Origin: Thermoplasmata archaeon
Lineage (GTDB): Archaea; Thermoplasmatota; Thermoplasmata; Thermoplasmatales; Thermoplasmataceae
Direction: 5' to 3'
NCBI GenBank assembly: GCA_021797055.1
Contig: JAKAAI010000054.1
Location: forward strand, 1 to 11,924
Length of the DNA stretch: 11,924 nucleotides
Shown here: positions 1 to 7,113 of the stretch, piece after piece
Layout: every line of letters starts with the position of its first letter
Numbering within the stretch: position 1 is the first letter of the stretch
The notes under the pieces: model-generated
The model's input: only the letters and a program-made list of their open reading frames with translations
Database searches by the model: none
Told to the model about the DNA's origin: nothing
Program-made: the position numbers and the translations under genes

Positions 1-253
1 TGCCTGATTTAATGGTTTTTTAATTATATGATATTCCGGATTTGCATAAACCTTTTTTTTACCATTATGATGTTTCATGGAACTTTTAAACATGCGCTTC
101 AACGTTTTGTGGATTCCATATTTAAATGCATATCTTTATTTATTGATAGTAACATCAACAGAATAAAAACGATTAATTGTGGCGTTTCTAAATCCTGATT
201 AGGACGTGCATGGAATAAAAGAATTAAATAGCAGGAATTTGTTACTATCGTTC
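1..253 (+). promoter_or_regulatory. Upstream region and promoter of the solute-binding protein gene
   Basis: No gene is seen here. A run of eight T at 53-60 could end transcription of a gene left of the window. A TATA-like element TATTTAAAT lies at 119-127, which would place transcription start near 150. That gives a 5' untranslated region of about 55 nt to the GTG at 206 or about 105 nt to the ATG at 254, longer than the near-zero leaders inferred elsewhere in this window. A second AT-rich element at about 162-170 could be the real box. A short dyad, TCCT-GATT-AGGA, lies at 193-204. Confidence 0.4.
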
Positions 254-1765
254 ATGGAATCTAAGCCCCCGACTAAAGGGCCTTCTTCACTGACAAAAGG
301 AAGTAAGATGGCACAAATAATTGTGATTGTTGTTGCTGTTGTTGTGATTGCTGGTGCTGGAATCGGTATCTTTGAACTATCGAAAAGCACTACGACTACT
401 ACAACAGTTACCCCTACGCCTTCCAGTAGTTCTGTTACCATAACTGTGTGGGGCTCTGGGAGCGCGGGTGGTGAGTCCGAGGGATTTAACCAATCTCTGA
501 CAGCGTTTGAGGCTGCCTATCCAAATGTAACTGTTATTGACAGCCCTGCTGTTGGTGTTGCGAGTACCACATATCTGACTGCAGCTCATGCTGGAACTGC
601 ACCTGACGTTTACAGGGATACCTGTGAGAACGGTGCTGAAGCTCTCGTGGCTGGCGTTGCAACAAACCTAACACCTTATCTCAACAGTTCTTATATCAAC
701 TCGTTTACCTCGGGAACTATTAAGGACTGGACATATGATGGTGCAATATTCGGAATTCCAATAAACACAAACGGTGTTGCGCTTTATTACAACAAAGAAT
801 TTGTTCCGACACCACCGTCAAACACATATCAGATGATTCAGGATGCAATGAATGTTTCGGCAAAAGGATCACCTTACATAGGCCTTCCATATGATCTTGG
901 GGCTGACGCAGGGTACAGATTTGCTGCATGGCTACCTGCCTTCGGAGGAGAGATATATAACTCCACCAACTATCCAGAAATCAACTCTTCTGCCTCCGTT
1001 GCAGCTATGTCATTTGTCTGGAACTGGACTGTCAAGGATCACATAGACAAGGTTGGCCTCACAGGGGCAGAGGAATGTGATCTCTTTGAAGCGGGTGATT
1101 CAGCATTCTTCATTGACGGACCATGGGCCCAGTCTTCAATATTGAAGGCATTTGGTACTCATGATAACGAGGTGGGAGTTGCACCGCTCCCGTTTGACAA
1201 TGCAACTGGTAAATGGCCAGCACCCATCTGGGGATCAATAGGTTATGTTATTTCCACTCCCAGAGCCAGTGGAATGACTCCTTCCCAATTCTGGGCTTCC
1301 TTGAAGTTTGTGGAATTCATAACAGATAATCAGTCACAGGTCAATCTGTTCAAACTTTCAGGTGACCTCCCGTCACTCAAGAGCGCCGGTTCGTACATAA
1401 CCAACCACACATTTAACGACACTCTCATTGGTGGCTGGATCGCCCAGGAGAAACACACACAGACAAGCGGAAACAACCCTCTTCTGGAGTATTATTACAG
1501 CAACTTTGACACCGGTGTATCTGACCTTGAGGAGAATTCTTCGACCGTAACGGTTGCAGATGCTGCAACAATCATAGAAAAGGCAATGATATCTGATCTT
1601 ATAGAGAATGGCTATATGTCAGGTAAGGGAGCTGCTGCTGCTTTTGGTATCAATATACTCCCCAGCATGCTGACCAGTTTCTCCCATGTCCAGCCGGAAT
1701 CACTGATCAATGTGTTTTTGGGTAATTTCTATTCTGCTGACAGCAGTGTTGCAAGGATACTCTAA
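254..1765 (+). CDS. ABC-type sugar/solute-binding protein, family 1 (extracellular, membrane-anchored)
   Basis: Probable extracellular receptor that captures a sugar or similar solute and delivers it to an ABC importer. From the ATG at 254 the protein is 503 aa. A polar N-terminus with lysines (about residues 1-18) is followed by one hydrophobic helix (about 20-44, rich in V, I, A and G), a Ser/Thr/Pro linker of archaeal type (about 48-65), and a globular domain starting TITVWGSG. Typical family-1 binding-protein stretches follow: an N-lobe of the FEAAYPNVTV type, GIPINTNGVALYYNKEF, a GDSAFFIDGPWA segment, and a PAPIWGSIGYVIS segment. The length is normal for the family. The start is uncertain: GTG 206 adds 16 residues, and ATG 308 is preceded by AGGAAG but would remove the basic N-terminus. 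No permease or ATPase gene follows, so partners must be encoded elsewhere. Substrate cannot be named. Confidence 0.85.
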   Translation: MESKPPTKGPSSLTKGSKMAQIIVIVVAVVVIAGAGIGIFELSKSTTTTTTVTPTPSSSSVTITVWGSGSAGGESEGFNQSLTAFEAAYPNVTVIDSPAVGVASTTYLTAAHAGTAPDVYRDTCENGAEALVAGVATNLTPYLNSSYINSFTSGTIKDWTYDGAIFGIPINTNGVALYYNKEFVPTPPSNTYQMIQDAMNVSAKGSPYIGLPYDLGADAGYRFAAWLPAFGGEIYNSTNYPEINSSASVAAMSFVWNWTVKDHIDKVGLTGAEECDLFEAGDSAFFIDGPWAQSSILKAFGTHDNEVGVAPLPFDNATGKWPAPIWGSIGYVISTPRASGMTPSQFWASLKFVEFITDNQSQVNLFKLSGDLPSLKSAGSYITNHTFNDTLIGGWIAQEKHTQTSGNNPLLEYYYSNFDTGVSDLEENSSTVTVADAATIIEKAMISDLIENGYMSGKGAAAAFGINILPSMLTSFSHVQPESLINVFLGNFYSADSSVARIL

Positions 1766-1781
1766 TACCTGATTTTATAGA

Positions 1782-1820
1782 TCCCGCTTATATGCGGGGC
1801 AATATCATTTTATTAAACAC
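1782..1820 (+). terminator. Hairpin terminator after the solute-binding protein gene
   Basis: CCCGC at 1783-1787 pairs with GCGGG at 1794-1798 around a 6-nt loop, TTATAT; a further T-G wobble is possible. A T-rich tail follows (1807-1840). It lies 17 bp after the stop codon with no gene directly downstream, which fits transcription termination. Confidence 0.6.
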
Positions 1821-1927
1821 ATTTATTATTTTACTATTTTGATATAATCATAACCGCGTTTTTGTTTTAGTGATATAGGGGATTTTATTACTCTCTTTAT
1901 ACACCTATTCGTCATATGATGTAAAAC

Positions 1928-1936
1928 ATATAAAAT
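1928..1936 (+). promoter_or_regulatory. TATA box in front of a decayed reading frame
   Basis: ATATAAAAT at 1928-1936 is a good archaeal TATA element. Predicted transcription start is near 1958, about 9 nt before an ATG at 1967. The promoter looks more intact than the frame it would serve. Confidence 0.35.
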
Positions 1937-1966
1937 TTCAATGGAACTTCACCGTAAAAACTATTG

Positions 1967-2158
1967 ATGCCACGTTTAATTTTCGGTTCAGAACATTTCT
2001 GTACGATTGGCACCATTAATTCATTGGATCATAGCTGACCGGAGAGCATACGTGACAAGACAAAAGATACACTCGTTCCGTCTTCCAATATTGAGGCCTG
2101 CTATGGAGATTTTTCAAGAATTGTGGATAAATCAACAGGTGATATGATGCAGGATTAA
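1967..2158 (+). pseudogene. Possible decayed small gene (one internal stop)
   Basis: One frame runs from ATG 1967 to TAA 2156-2158 with a single interruption, TGA at 2036-2038. Before the stop it reads MPRLIFGSEHFCTIGT and so on; after it, PESIRDKTKDTLVPSSNIEA and so on (about 40 residues). The composition resembles real protein and the frame sits just after a TATA box, but I do not recognise a family. Alternatives are a 23-aa functional ORF or chance. Nothing else is visible in the 1821-2207 gap. Confidence 0.25.
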
Positions 2159-2207
2159 AAGTTGAAATGAAATTGATCTTCCGGATGAAGTTGATGATGA
2201 AAAAATG

Positions 2208-2531
2208 TCAGTCTGATCCGGGTTCCTCTGCAAGTCGCAACAAGGGAAGGAGCCTGGTTCTTACACTCTGGCCATATTCGGTTAGTGAATAAGTTACCCC
2301 ATCAGCCCCCACATTTCTCCGTATGAGGTTGAAATCAATAAGTTCTTTTATCCTTTTGGAAAGAATTGTTGAGTTTGAATATGGGATATCTCGTAAAATT
2401 TCATTGAAATTTTTTTTGTTTCCAGTATTCCCAACAACTCCCAAAATCATCATAGTGTATTTTCGTCCTATAAGGCTGAGCAGTGGAAGCGAAGGATCAA
2501 TACAGACGATCCTGTCACCGTCATCTATCAT
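2208..2531 (-). CDS. HxlR-family winged-helix transcriptional regulator (probable mercury-operon regulator)
   Basis: DNA-binding regulator, 107 aa from the ATG at 2531. The N-terminus carries a Cys followed by the family signature LLSLIGRKYTMMIL, which corresponds to the usual LIGGKWTLLIL. A helix-turn-helix follows with FNEILRDIPYSNSTILSKRI and ELIDFNLIRR, then the wing VTYSLTEYGQSV, matching HxlR proteins over their whole length (usually 105-125 aa). A longer form starting at TTG 2588 would add 19 charged residues and a second Cys. I prefer ATG 2531 because HxlR proteins normally begin about ten residues before the first Cys, and the TTG has no ribosome-binding site and follows a stop directly. 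It is divergent from the HMA-merA genes, so local control is likely. The mercury-sensing role is inferred: characterised archaeal and bacterial mer regulators belong to the ArsR and MerR families. Confidence 0.8.
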   Translation of the reverse strand: MIDDGDRIVCIDPSLPLLSLIGRKYTMMILGVVGNTGNKKNFNEILRDIPYSNSTILSKRIKELIDFNLIRRNVGADGVTYSLTEYGQSVRTRLLPLLRLAEEPGSD

Positions 2532-2664
2532 GCAGGCCTTTGACCTGTTTCTTATTCTCCTTTCTTCTCTTATTCTATCATATTCCAACTAGACCAAGGC
2601 ATCATTGTACAAAGTAAAAAAAAGTTTACCTTCCTGAATAAATATGAATTTGCAATGGAGACTT
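2532..2664. promoter_or_regulatory. Divergent promoter/operator region of the mercury cluster
   Basis: For the rightward genes, AATAAATA at about 2637-2644 lies 25 bp before the ATG at 2665, the spacing expected for a leaderless transcript. Two dyads could bind the HxlR protein: a perfect 8-bp palindrome TTGTACAA at 2605-2612, and GTAAA (2614-2618) facing TTTAC (2625-2629) with a 6-nt spacer. The second overlaps the region just upstream of the TATA element (BRE side), where bound protein would affect initiation. No convincing TATA box was found for the leftward gene. Operator assignment is inference. Confidence 0.4.
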
Positions 2665-2901
2665 ATGGAAAAGGAGAAGGTAAAGCTTAGAATATTTGGA
2701 ATGAGTTGCGATGATTGCGTAACTACAGTGGGGAGTGGTCTCAAGGAACAGGACGGTGTCCTTGACGTGAAAATCTCACTAAAGGATGGTATTGGAGAAG
2801 TGGATATAGATCCCAGTGTAATAAAGCCGGATATGCTCCTTAAGAACAGGGTCTTTACAAAACCTTCGCAATACAGGGCAATACTTGTGGACGAACAATG
2901 A
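2665..2901 (+). CDS. Standalone heavy-metal-associated (HMA) protein, MerP/NmerA-like
   Basis: Small cytosolic metal-binding protein, 78 aa, built of one HMA domain. The metal site is GMSCDDC, with Cys15 and Cys18. The rest follows the beta-alpha-beta-beta-alpha-beta order, and the end (NRVFTKPSQYRAIL) resembles the HMA domain found at the N-terminus of many MerA proteins. There is no signal peptide, so it is not a periplasmic MerP of the bacterial type. Probable role: bind Hg(II) and hand it to the MerA encoded 14 bp downstream. An upstream ATG at 2644 would add MNLQWRL. I chose 2665 because the resulting MEKEKVKLRI start is typical of HMA proteins and the TATA element lies 25 bp upstream. 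A copper chaperone role is the main alternative, but the merA context argues for mercury. Confidence 0.85.
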   Translation: MEKEKVKLRIFGMSCDDCVTTVGSGLKEQDGVLDVKISLKDGIGEVDIDPSVIKPDMLLKNRVFTKPSQYRAILVDEQ

Positions 2902-2903
2902 AT

Positions 2904-2909
2904 GGGTGA
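2904..2909 (+). promoter_or_regulatory. Ribosome-binding site that sets the TTG start of merA
   Basis: GGGTGA lies between the HMA stop and the TTG at 2916, with 6 nt between. It matches the archaeal GGTGA-type Shine-Dalgarno sequence and supports TTG as the real start, since no in-frame ATG occurs nearby. Confidence 0.6.
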
Positions 2910-2915
2910 ATCATA

Positions 2916-4355
2916 TTGAATACCAAACTACAAAAATTTGACCTTGTGATTCTGGGAAAAGGAGCGGCCGCTTTTTCGGCAGCAATAAAAGCATCAGAAA
3001 TTAGCAGTAACCAGATGTCAATTGCCATGATCGGAGATGGTCCCCTGGGAGGTACCTGTGTCAATGTTGGATGTGTACCATCAAAATATCTTCTTGAAGC
3101 TTCTCACGAAGTGTTTAATCCTTCACGTCCGAAGATGGCAGGGATATATGAAACACATGTTGCACATGATTTTTCCCAGATAATGAGGGGTCTACGACAA
3201 TACGTGGAACATGCAAGGGAAATGAAATATGAAAAGGTAATAAAAAATTACAGCAACGTTACTCTCTTCCAGGGAAAGGGAAAATTTGTTCAAGGAAAAA
3301 CTATTGCTGTTGAAGACGGCTCCGGGCACAAGATAGGTCTGCTGGCAGGTTTAAATATACTTATTGCGACAGGATCAAGACCCTCAATGCCAAAAATAGA
3401 TGGTCTCAAGGAAACAGGCTTTCTGACAAGTGATTCCATCTGGAGCCTGGATAAGCTGCCTGAGTCGGTTGGAATAATAGGTGGAGGAGCAATAGGTCTT
3501 GAAATTGGGCAGGCTCTTCTCCATCTTGGCACACACGTAACAGTCATAGAGGCTCTTGATTCTCTGCTTCCCCAGACCGAGCCTGAAATTGGTGCAGCAA
3601 TAAAGAAGAGACTGGAAGACGAGGGTATGAAATTTTATCTCAGGGCCAGGATAAGCCAGGTCAGGAAGAGCACGAAGGGCAAAACTATCAGCTTTATAAC
3701 TCACAGAGGATCTGAGGATCTTGAGGTCGAGGAAGTAATAGTTGCCACTGGAAGAATTCCAAACACGGATCAACTGAATCTTGAAACTGCAGGAGTAAAG
3801 ACGGATTCCCGGGGCCTCATAATGACCTCTGACACAATGAAAACCACTGCTCCTGGAATATTTGCTGCTGGTGACTGCGTATCCAAGAGAATGTTCCTGG
3901 AAACTCTGGCTGCAAGAGAAGGCGTAATAGCAGTGAGCAATATGTTCGGAGAGGAAATGAAGGTTGACTACGAATCTGCCACATGGGCTGTTTTTACGAG
4001 TCCACAAATCGCCGGTGTGGGCATGACAGAAAACGAATTCTCCAGGAATAATGGAGCATGTTCCTGCAGGGTATTCTCACTTGAAAACCTCACAAAGGCA
4101 ACTATAATGGGAGAAACAGATGGTATAATAAAAATTACAGTTGATCCAAAGGACAACAGGATCGTGGGAATGCACGTATTTGCACCAAACGCAACCGATA
4201 TCATAACAGAGGGAGCATATGCAATTAAGAACAGATATACCATAGATGACATTATATCAACAAGTCATATCTTCCCGTCAATATCTGAAGGTGTAAAGCT
4301 GGCGGCGCAGTCATTCATACGCGACATATCAAAGATGGCTTGCTGTGTGGAGTGA
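2916..4355 (+). CDS. merA: Mercuric reductase (FAD-dependent, NADPH)
   Basis: Reduces Hg(II) to volatile Hg(0) in the cytoplasm. 479 aa, the usual length for a MerA core without its N-terminal HMA domain. Visible parts: FAD-binding GKGAAAFSAA (14-23); redox-active GGTCVNVGCVPSK (45-57, Cys48 and Cys53); ATGSRP (151-156); NADPH-binding GGGAIGLE (189-196); ATGRIPN; FAD-binding FAAGDC; and a dimerisation domain ending in HIFPSISEGVKLAAQSF. The C-terminus is MACCVE, with vicinal Cys476-Cys477. This pair passes Hg(II) to the active site and distinguishes MerA from dihydrolipoamide dehydrogenase and glutathione reductase. The TTG start is supported by GGGTGA at 2904-2909. The HMA domain is encoded separately just upstream, and a methyltransferase gene begins 6 bp after the stop, so the three genes are likely one transcript. 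Confidence 0.95.
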   Translation: MNTKLQKFDLVILGKGAAAFSAAIKASEISSNQMSIAMIGDGPLGGTCVNVGCVPSKYLLEASHEVFNPSRPKMAGIYETHVAHDFSQIMRGLRQYVEHAREMKYEKVIKNYSNVTLFQGKGKFVQGKTIAVEDGSGHKIGLLAGLNILIATGSRPSMPKIDGLKETGFLTSDSIWSLDKLPESVGIIGGGAIGLEIGQALLHLGTHVTVIEALDSLLPQTEPEIGAAIKKRLEDEGMKFYLRARISQVRKSTKGKTISFITHRGSEDLEVEEVIVATGRIPNTDQLNLETAGVKTDSRGLIMTSDTMKTTAPGIFAAGDCVSKRMFLETLAAREGVIAVSNMFGEEMKVDYESATWAVFTSPQIAGVGMTENEFSRNNGACSCRVFSLENLTKATIMGETDGIIKITVDPKDNRIVGMHVFAPNATDIITEGAYAIKNRYTIDDIISTSHIFPSISEGVKLAAQSFIRDISKMACCVE

Positions 4356-4361
4356 AGAAAT

Positions 4362-5012
4362 GTGAAAGATATATCATCAGATTTCAGCGGAGAAATGCAC
4401 TGGGACCGGATACACTCTGTTTCTGAAGATTTACTGAGCTGGAACGAGAACAATAAATATTCGACACTTGATCTGATAATTTCATGCGCCAGGAACAGAG
4501 AGGATATAGTTGCGGACATTGGTTGTGGTCAGAATGGAATTATTATTCCACTCTTAAAAATGGGTTACAAAAGAATGCTTGCGATTGATGTCAGCAAAAA
4601 AGCACTGGATAATCTCACAGCAAAGGTTTCCGGCATCGACAGACAGCACTGCGTAACACTGATAAACAGAAATATTCTGGATATAGGTAATTTAATTCCT
4701 GACAATTACGTGAAAGTATGGCATGACAGATTTACATTCCACTTTCTCGTCGATACGGATCATATGGAGAAATACGTTTGCCTGGCTCAAAAAAAGACAG
4801 TGAATGGTGGCCACATCGTATTAACAACATACGCAGATTCAGGCCCTGAAACATGCAGTGGTCTCCCGGTTAGAAGATACAACCATAATTCTCTTTTCTC
4901 TCTTTTTAGACATGAGTTCGAACTTTTAAGCTACAGATATGCTGATCACGTAACACCTGAAGGATCTGTGAAACCTTACGTTTCTGTTGTTCTCAGAAAA
5001 AAACATGATTAA
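4362..5012 (+). CDS. Class I SAM-dependent methyltransferase, substrate unknown
   Basis: 216 aa with a Rossmann-type methyltransferase fold. Motif I is VADIGCGQNG (50-59), the acidic residue of motif II is Asp76 in AIDVS, and further conserved blocks are VWHDRFTFHFL (119-129), the GGHIVLTTYADSGP strand (149-162), CSGLPVRRY (165-173) and a late TPEG. The WHDR-FHFL and CSGLPV-RY blocks mark an uncharacterised family common in bacteria and archaea, recalled from memory and without a known substrate. The family also has the SW and YS residues near the N-terminus seen here at 26-34. It starts with GTG 6 bp after the merA stop; the preceding AGTGAAGAA is a weak ribosome-binding site. Being in the operon suggests a role linked to metal or thiol stress, but this is inference. 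A degenerate 93-bp copy of codons 52-82 lies at 10362-10454. Confidence 0.8.
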   Translation: MKDISSDFSGEMHWDRIHSVSEDLLSWNENNKYSTLDLIISCARNREDIVADIGCGQNGIIIPLLKMGYKRMLAIDVSKKALDNLTAKVSGIDRQHCVTLINRNILDIGNLIPDNYVKVWHDRFTFHFLVDTDHMEKYVCLAQKKTVNGGHIVLTTYADSGPETCSGLPVRRYNHNSLFSLFRHEFELLSYRYADHVTPEGSVKPYVSVVLRKKHD

Positions 5013-5031
5013 TTTAGGTAGATCTCGTAGT

Positions 5032-5055
5032 CACTCATTTGTTTTTCAAAGAGTG
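5032..5055 (+). terminator. Possible hairpin terminator of the mercury operon
   Basis: CACTC (5032-5036) pairs with GAGTG (5051-5055) and TTTG (5038-5041) with CAAA (5047-5050), with one bulged A at 5037 and a loop of five T. It lies 20 bp after the methyltransferase stop. No T tract follows, so its role as a terminator is uncertain. Confidence 0.35.
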
Positions 5056-5372
5056 GTGATAAGAGTATACCTAGGCTGTACCATTTACACATATACGTGT
5101 CAATATTCACATCATTGTATCTACGTGAAAAGGTCACCTTATTCCCAGATGAGTCAACTAAAACTTCGCGTTACTCCTGAAAAAGACACTTTACAGGGAT
5201 GTTTATATGAATCAAGCAGCACCAGTAACATGTGCAATCTAATGTAGCCTACACCATTCAATACACCTTGTTCATAGGGGAAGTTACAGAATCTCTCTTA
5301 GAGAGCCTCCCACTGAGTCTTATCCCATGTTCAGGAACTTCGTATTTATAATCTCATTCTATATGGAGATTC
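5056..5372 (+). promoter_or_regulatory. Gene-poor gap with a promoter near its right end
   Basis: No convincing gene is seen on either strand. A perfect inverted repeat CTCTC-TTA-GAGAG lies at 5293-5305. A good TATA box, TATTTATAA, lies at 5343-5351; its centre is 26 bp before a GTG at 5373, so a transcript would begin at or near that codon and could continue into the MFS gene. Confidence 0.4.
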
Positions 5373-5537
5373 GTGTTAAAGCAACTGAAACGCGGAATGG
5401 AAAAAGGAAGACTGGGGATAAAGAGAAGAACACTTTCCCACCTATTCAAGCGCATCAGAGCAGCAATATTAAGCACCGGACTCAAGGAAGTACAGCCAGT
5501 AATGATAAACTTATTTACCATCTCACCAAAAGAGTGA
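5373..5537 (+). CDS. Possible small leaderless ORF ahead of the MFS gene (54 aa)
   Basis: An open frame from GTG 5373 to TGA 5535-5537 (followed by a second TGA) encodes 54 aa, beginning with Leu and basic residues and containing TLSHLFKRIRAAILSTGLKE, a probable amphipathic basic helix. Support: the TATA box is at exactly the leaderless distance, and the MFS start follows 19 bp after the stop. I recognise no family. An overlapping 77-aa frame (5327-5560) reads with low-complexity polar residues and looks less like protein. The ORF may equally be an untranslated leader. Confidence 0.3.
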   Translation: MLKQLKRGMEKGRLGIKRRTLSHLFKRIRAAILSTGLKEVQPVMINLFTISPKE

Positions 5538-5556
5538 TGAAAAAAGGGCAGGAGAA

Positions 5557-6795
5557 ATGAATCAAGAGAACCATGGCTTTTACTCATTGTTTCTATCGTC
5601 TTCCGTTTCAACCATTGGAGATGGCATAAGAACGCTAATCATTCCACTTATTATACTGTATGTAACCAAGTCTACTTTCGTGTTTGGACTTATTTTTTCT
5701 GCTGAATTTCTCGTATGGATAGTATCCACAGGAGTTAGTGGATATTTTATTGATCGAACAAATAGAGTAAAGAACCTTTTCTTTTCTGATTTTATTATGT
5801 TTTTCTTAATGTTGTCTGTTTCCCTGTCATATTTTTTTGCTAATACTTATTTCATACTGTTCATTGTGCTTGCAGTAATAGGAACAAGCATAGGTGAAAC
5901 CTTCTACAATCCAGCAAGTTTCTCGTTACTCCCAGACATAGTACACAAAGATCTTGACAAGCGCAATGCACTTCTTTCCATGGGTATAAATGCTTCTATG
6001 ATCGGAGGTTATGTAATAGCCGGGCTGGGATTTTCCTCTATTTCCTGGGGCATATTGTTGCTTATAGACGCAACTTCATTTCTACTTTCTGCTATAATTG
6101 TATATACAGGCCTGAGAAAATTCAGCAGATCTGAAAAAAAAGAAAAGATACACATATGGAGGGAAACAAAAGAAACATTCACATTCCTGAAAACTAAAAA
6201 GCTTATTCTTTACACGATCATATTTGGATTTGTATTCAATTTCTTGACATCCGGAATGGCAATCATTCTACCAACAATAGCTGTAGAAAACACATCCACA
6301 GGATCGATTTCTCTGAGCATATTTTATATTTGTGAACTTGCTGGAATGCTCCTTGGCGGGTCTATAATAATTGGAAAGGGAAAAAGAAAATTGCTAACTT
6401 ATTTACTAGTAGGTTCTGCTGGAGAAGGTCTAGTCATGTCAATAATGGGACTTTCTCTCCTCGCGGAAGGCATAATAATTATTGTAATGGCTGTGATTTT
6501 GCTCGTTAATGGTATTTTTTCTGAATTATTGAATATACCCTTGAGAGTATGGTATCAGAAGCTTGTTCCCAGGGATAAGAGAGCCAAAGTGATAAATACA
6601 AAAGACCTTATTCTTACAATACCGATGGTTATTGCATTCCCTCTGATCGGATATCTGTTGGCGCACCATAGTGAATGGTTGACAATCTTCATTTTTGGTT
6701 TTTCGGCGGTGATAGTTTCGATTTTCGAATTTATTCTGCTTAAATCTGTTTCGCCCTGGACAGACAATGAACTTCAAGGGGAAACTAACCAATGA
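5557..6795 (+). CDS. MFS transporter (MFS_3-like exporter)
   Basis: Integral membrane proton-coupled transporter, 412 aa with about 12 predicted helices. The motif typical of the loop between helices 2 and 3, here GYFIDRTNRVK (62-72), is intact with Asp66, Arg67 and Arg70. The overall pattern (cytosolic N-terminus; GETFYNPASFSLLPDIV after helix 4; a charged central loop at about 185-213, rich in Lys and Glu; second half starting with KLILYTIIFGFVFNF) resembles the macrolide-efflux/enterobactin-exporter branch, which suggests drug or metabolite export. Substrate is not predictable. The ATG at 5557 follows AGGAG at 5550-5554, only 2 nt away, which is tight spacing. The gene is more A/T-rich than the mutS-like pair, as expected for a membrane protein. 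Its stop overlaps the next small ORF by ATGA. Confidence 0.85.
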   Translation: MNQENHGFYSLFLSSSVSTIGDGIRTLIIPLIILYVTKSTFVFGLIFSAEFLVWIVSTGVSGYFIDRTNRVKNLFFSDFIMFFLMLSVSLSYFFANTYFILFIVLAVIGTSIGETFYNPASFSLLPDIVHKDLDKRNALLSMGINASMIGGYVIAGLGFSSISWGILLLIDATSFLLSAIIVYTGLRKFSRSEKKEKIHIWRETKETFTFLKTKKLILYTIIFGFVFNFLTSGMAIILPTIAVENTSTGSISLSIFYICELAGMLLGGSIIIGKGKRKLLTYLLVGSAGEGLVMSIMGLSLLAEGIIIIVMAVILLVNGIFSELLNIPLRVWYQKLVPRDKRAKVINTKDLILTIPMVIAFPLIGYLLAHHSEWLTIFIFGFSAVIVSIFEFILLKSVSPWTDNELQGETNQ

Positions 6796-6950
6796 AAATG
6801 ATTACGGCAAAAATGCCGGATTTCCACGATACTGCGAGCACGAACCTGGAATTGCCGTTACTCAGGATATCTGTGGATCACTGCACAGCATTCGATATTG
6901 TGGAAAAAGGAATTGCGAGGGAGGACAGCATCGTTGCGTCCATCAGGTAA
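6792..6950 (+). CDS. Small ORF overlapping the MFS stop (52 aa), possibly a truncated gene
   Basis: ATG 6792 overlaps the MFS stop in an ATGA arrangement, the usual sign of translational coupling. The 52-aa product (MKMITAKMPDFHDTASTNLE to DSIVASIR) has ordinary protein composition, but I recognise no family. The same frame stays open after the TAA at 6948-6950 for 18 more codons (APEKAEVYRKNSNHNLEL) before a second stop, which looks like a gene broken by nonsense mutations. A transcription regulator or accessory subunit cannot be excluded. Confidence 0.4.
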   Translation: MKMITAKMPDFHDTASTNLELPLLRISVDHCTAFDIVEKGIAREDSIVASIR

Positions 6951-7072
6951 GCACCGGAAAAAGCTGAAGTCTACAGAAAAAATTCGAATCACAATCTGGA
7001 ACTTTAAAGAGTGGCAATATTCTTGATACTGGCAGTGGAGGTAGCAGAAATTAGTCTGAAAACTGCAGGTAA

Positions 7073-7082
7073 TATTTAAATA
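7073..7082 (+). promoter_or_regulatory. Strong TATA box of the tandem mutS-like operon
   Basis: TATTTAAATA is a self-complementary TATA element. The predicted transcription start is near 7104, about 10 nt before ATG 7114 and about 113 nt before the mutS-like start codon. The promoter therefore fits the small leader ORF better than the first large gene. Confidence 0.55.
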
Positions 7083-7113
7083 AAATAGACAAATTCAGTA
7101 TTATCCACTTATC

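Noticed and set aside
2036..2038. Selenocysteine or pyrrolysine readthrough at the TGA in the 1967 frame
   Set aside because: TGA is not the pyrrolysine codon, no SECIS-like hairpin was apparent, and simple decay explains it.
2323..2592. 89-aa plus-strand frame across the HxlR gene
   Set aside because: Antisense to a protein with a full HxlR signature; no independent support.
3384..4007. 207-aa minus-strand frame inside merA
   Set aside because: It is antisense to conserved MerA coding sequence, has low-complexity Cys/Ser/Tyr-rich composition, and shows no family resemblance: a shadow frame.
5073..5110. Possible structured RNA or tRNA in the 5056-5340 gap
   Set aside because: Only short imperfect dyads are visible; no cloverleaf, TTC-type arm or T-loop consensus was found.
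5327..5560. 77-aa plus-strand frame overlapping the MFS start
   Set aside because: Polar, repetitive composition, start not placed relative to the TATA box, and the overlapping 54-aa frame reads more like protein.
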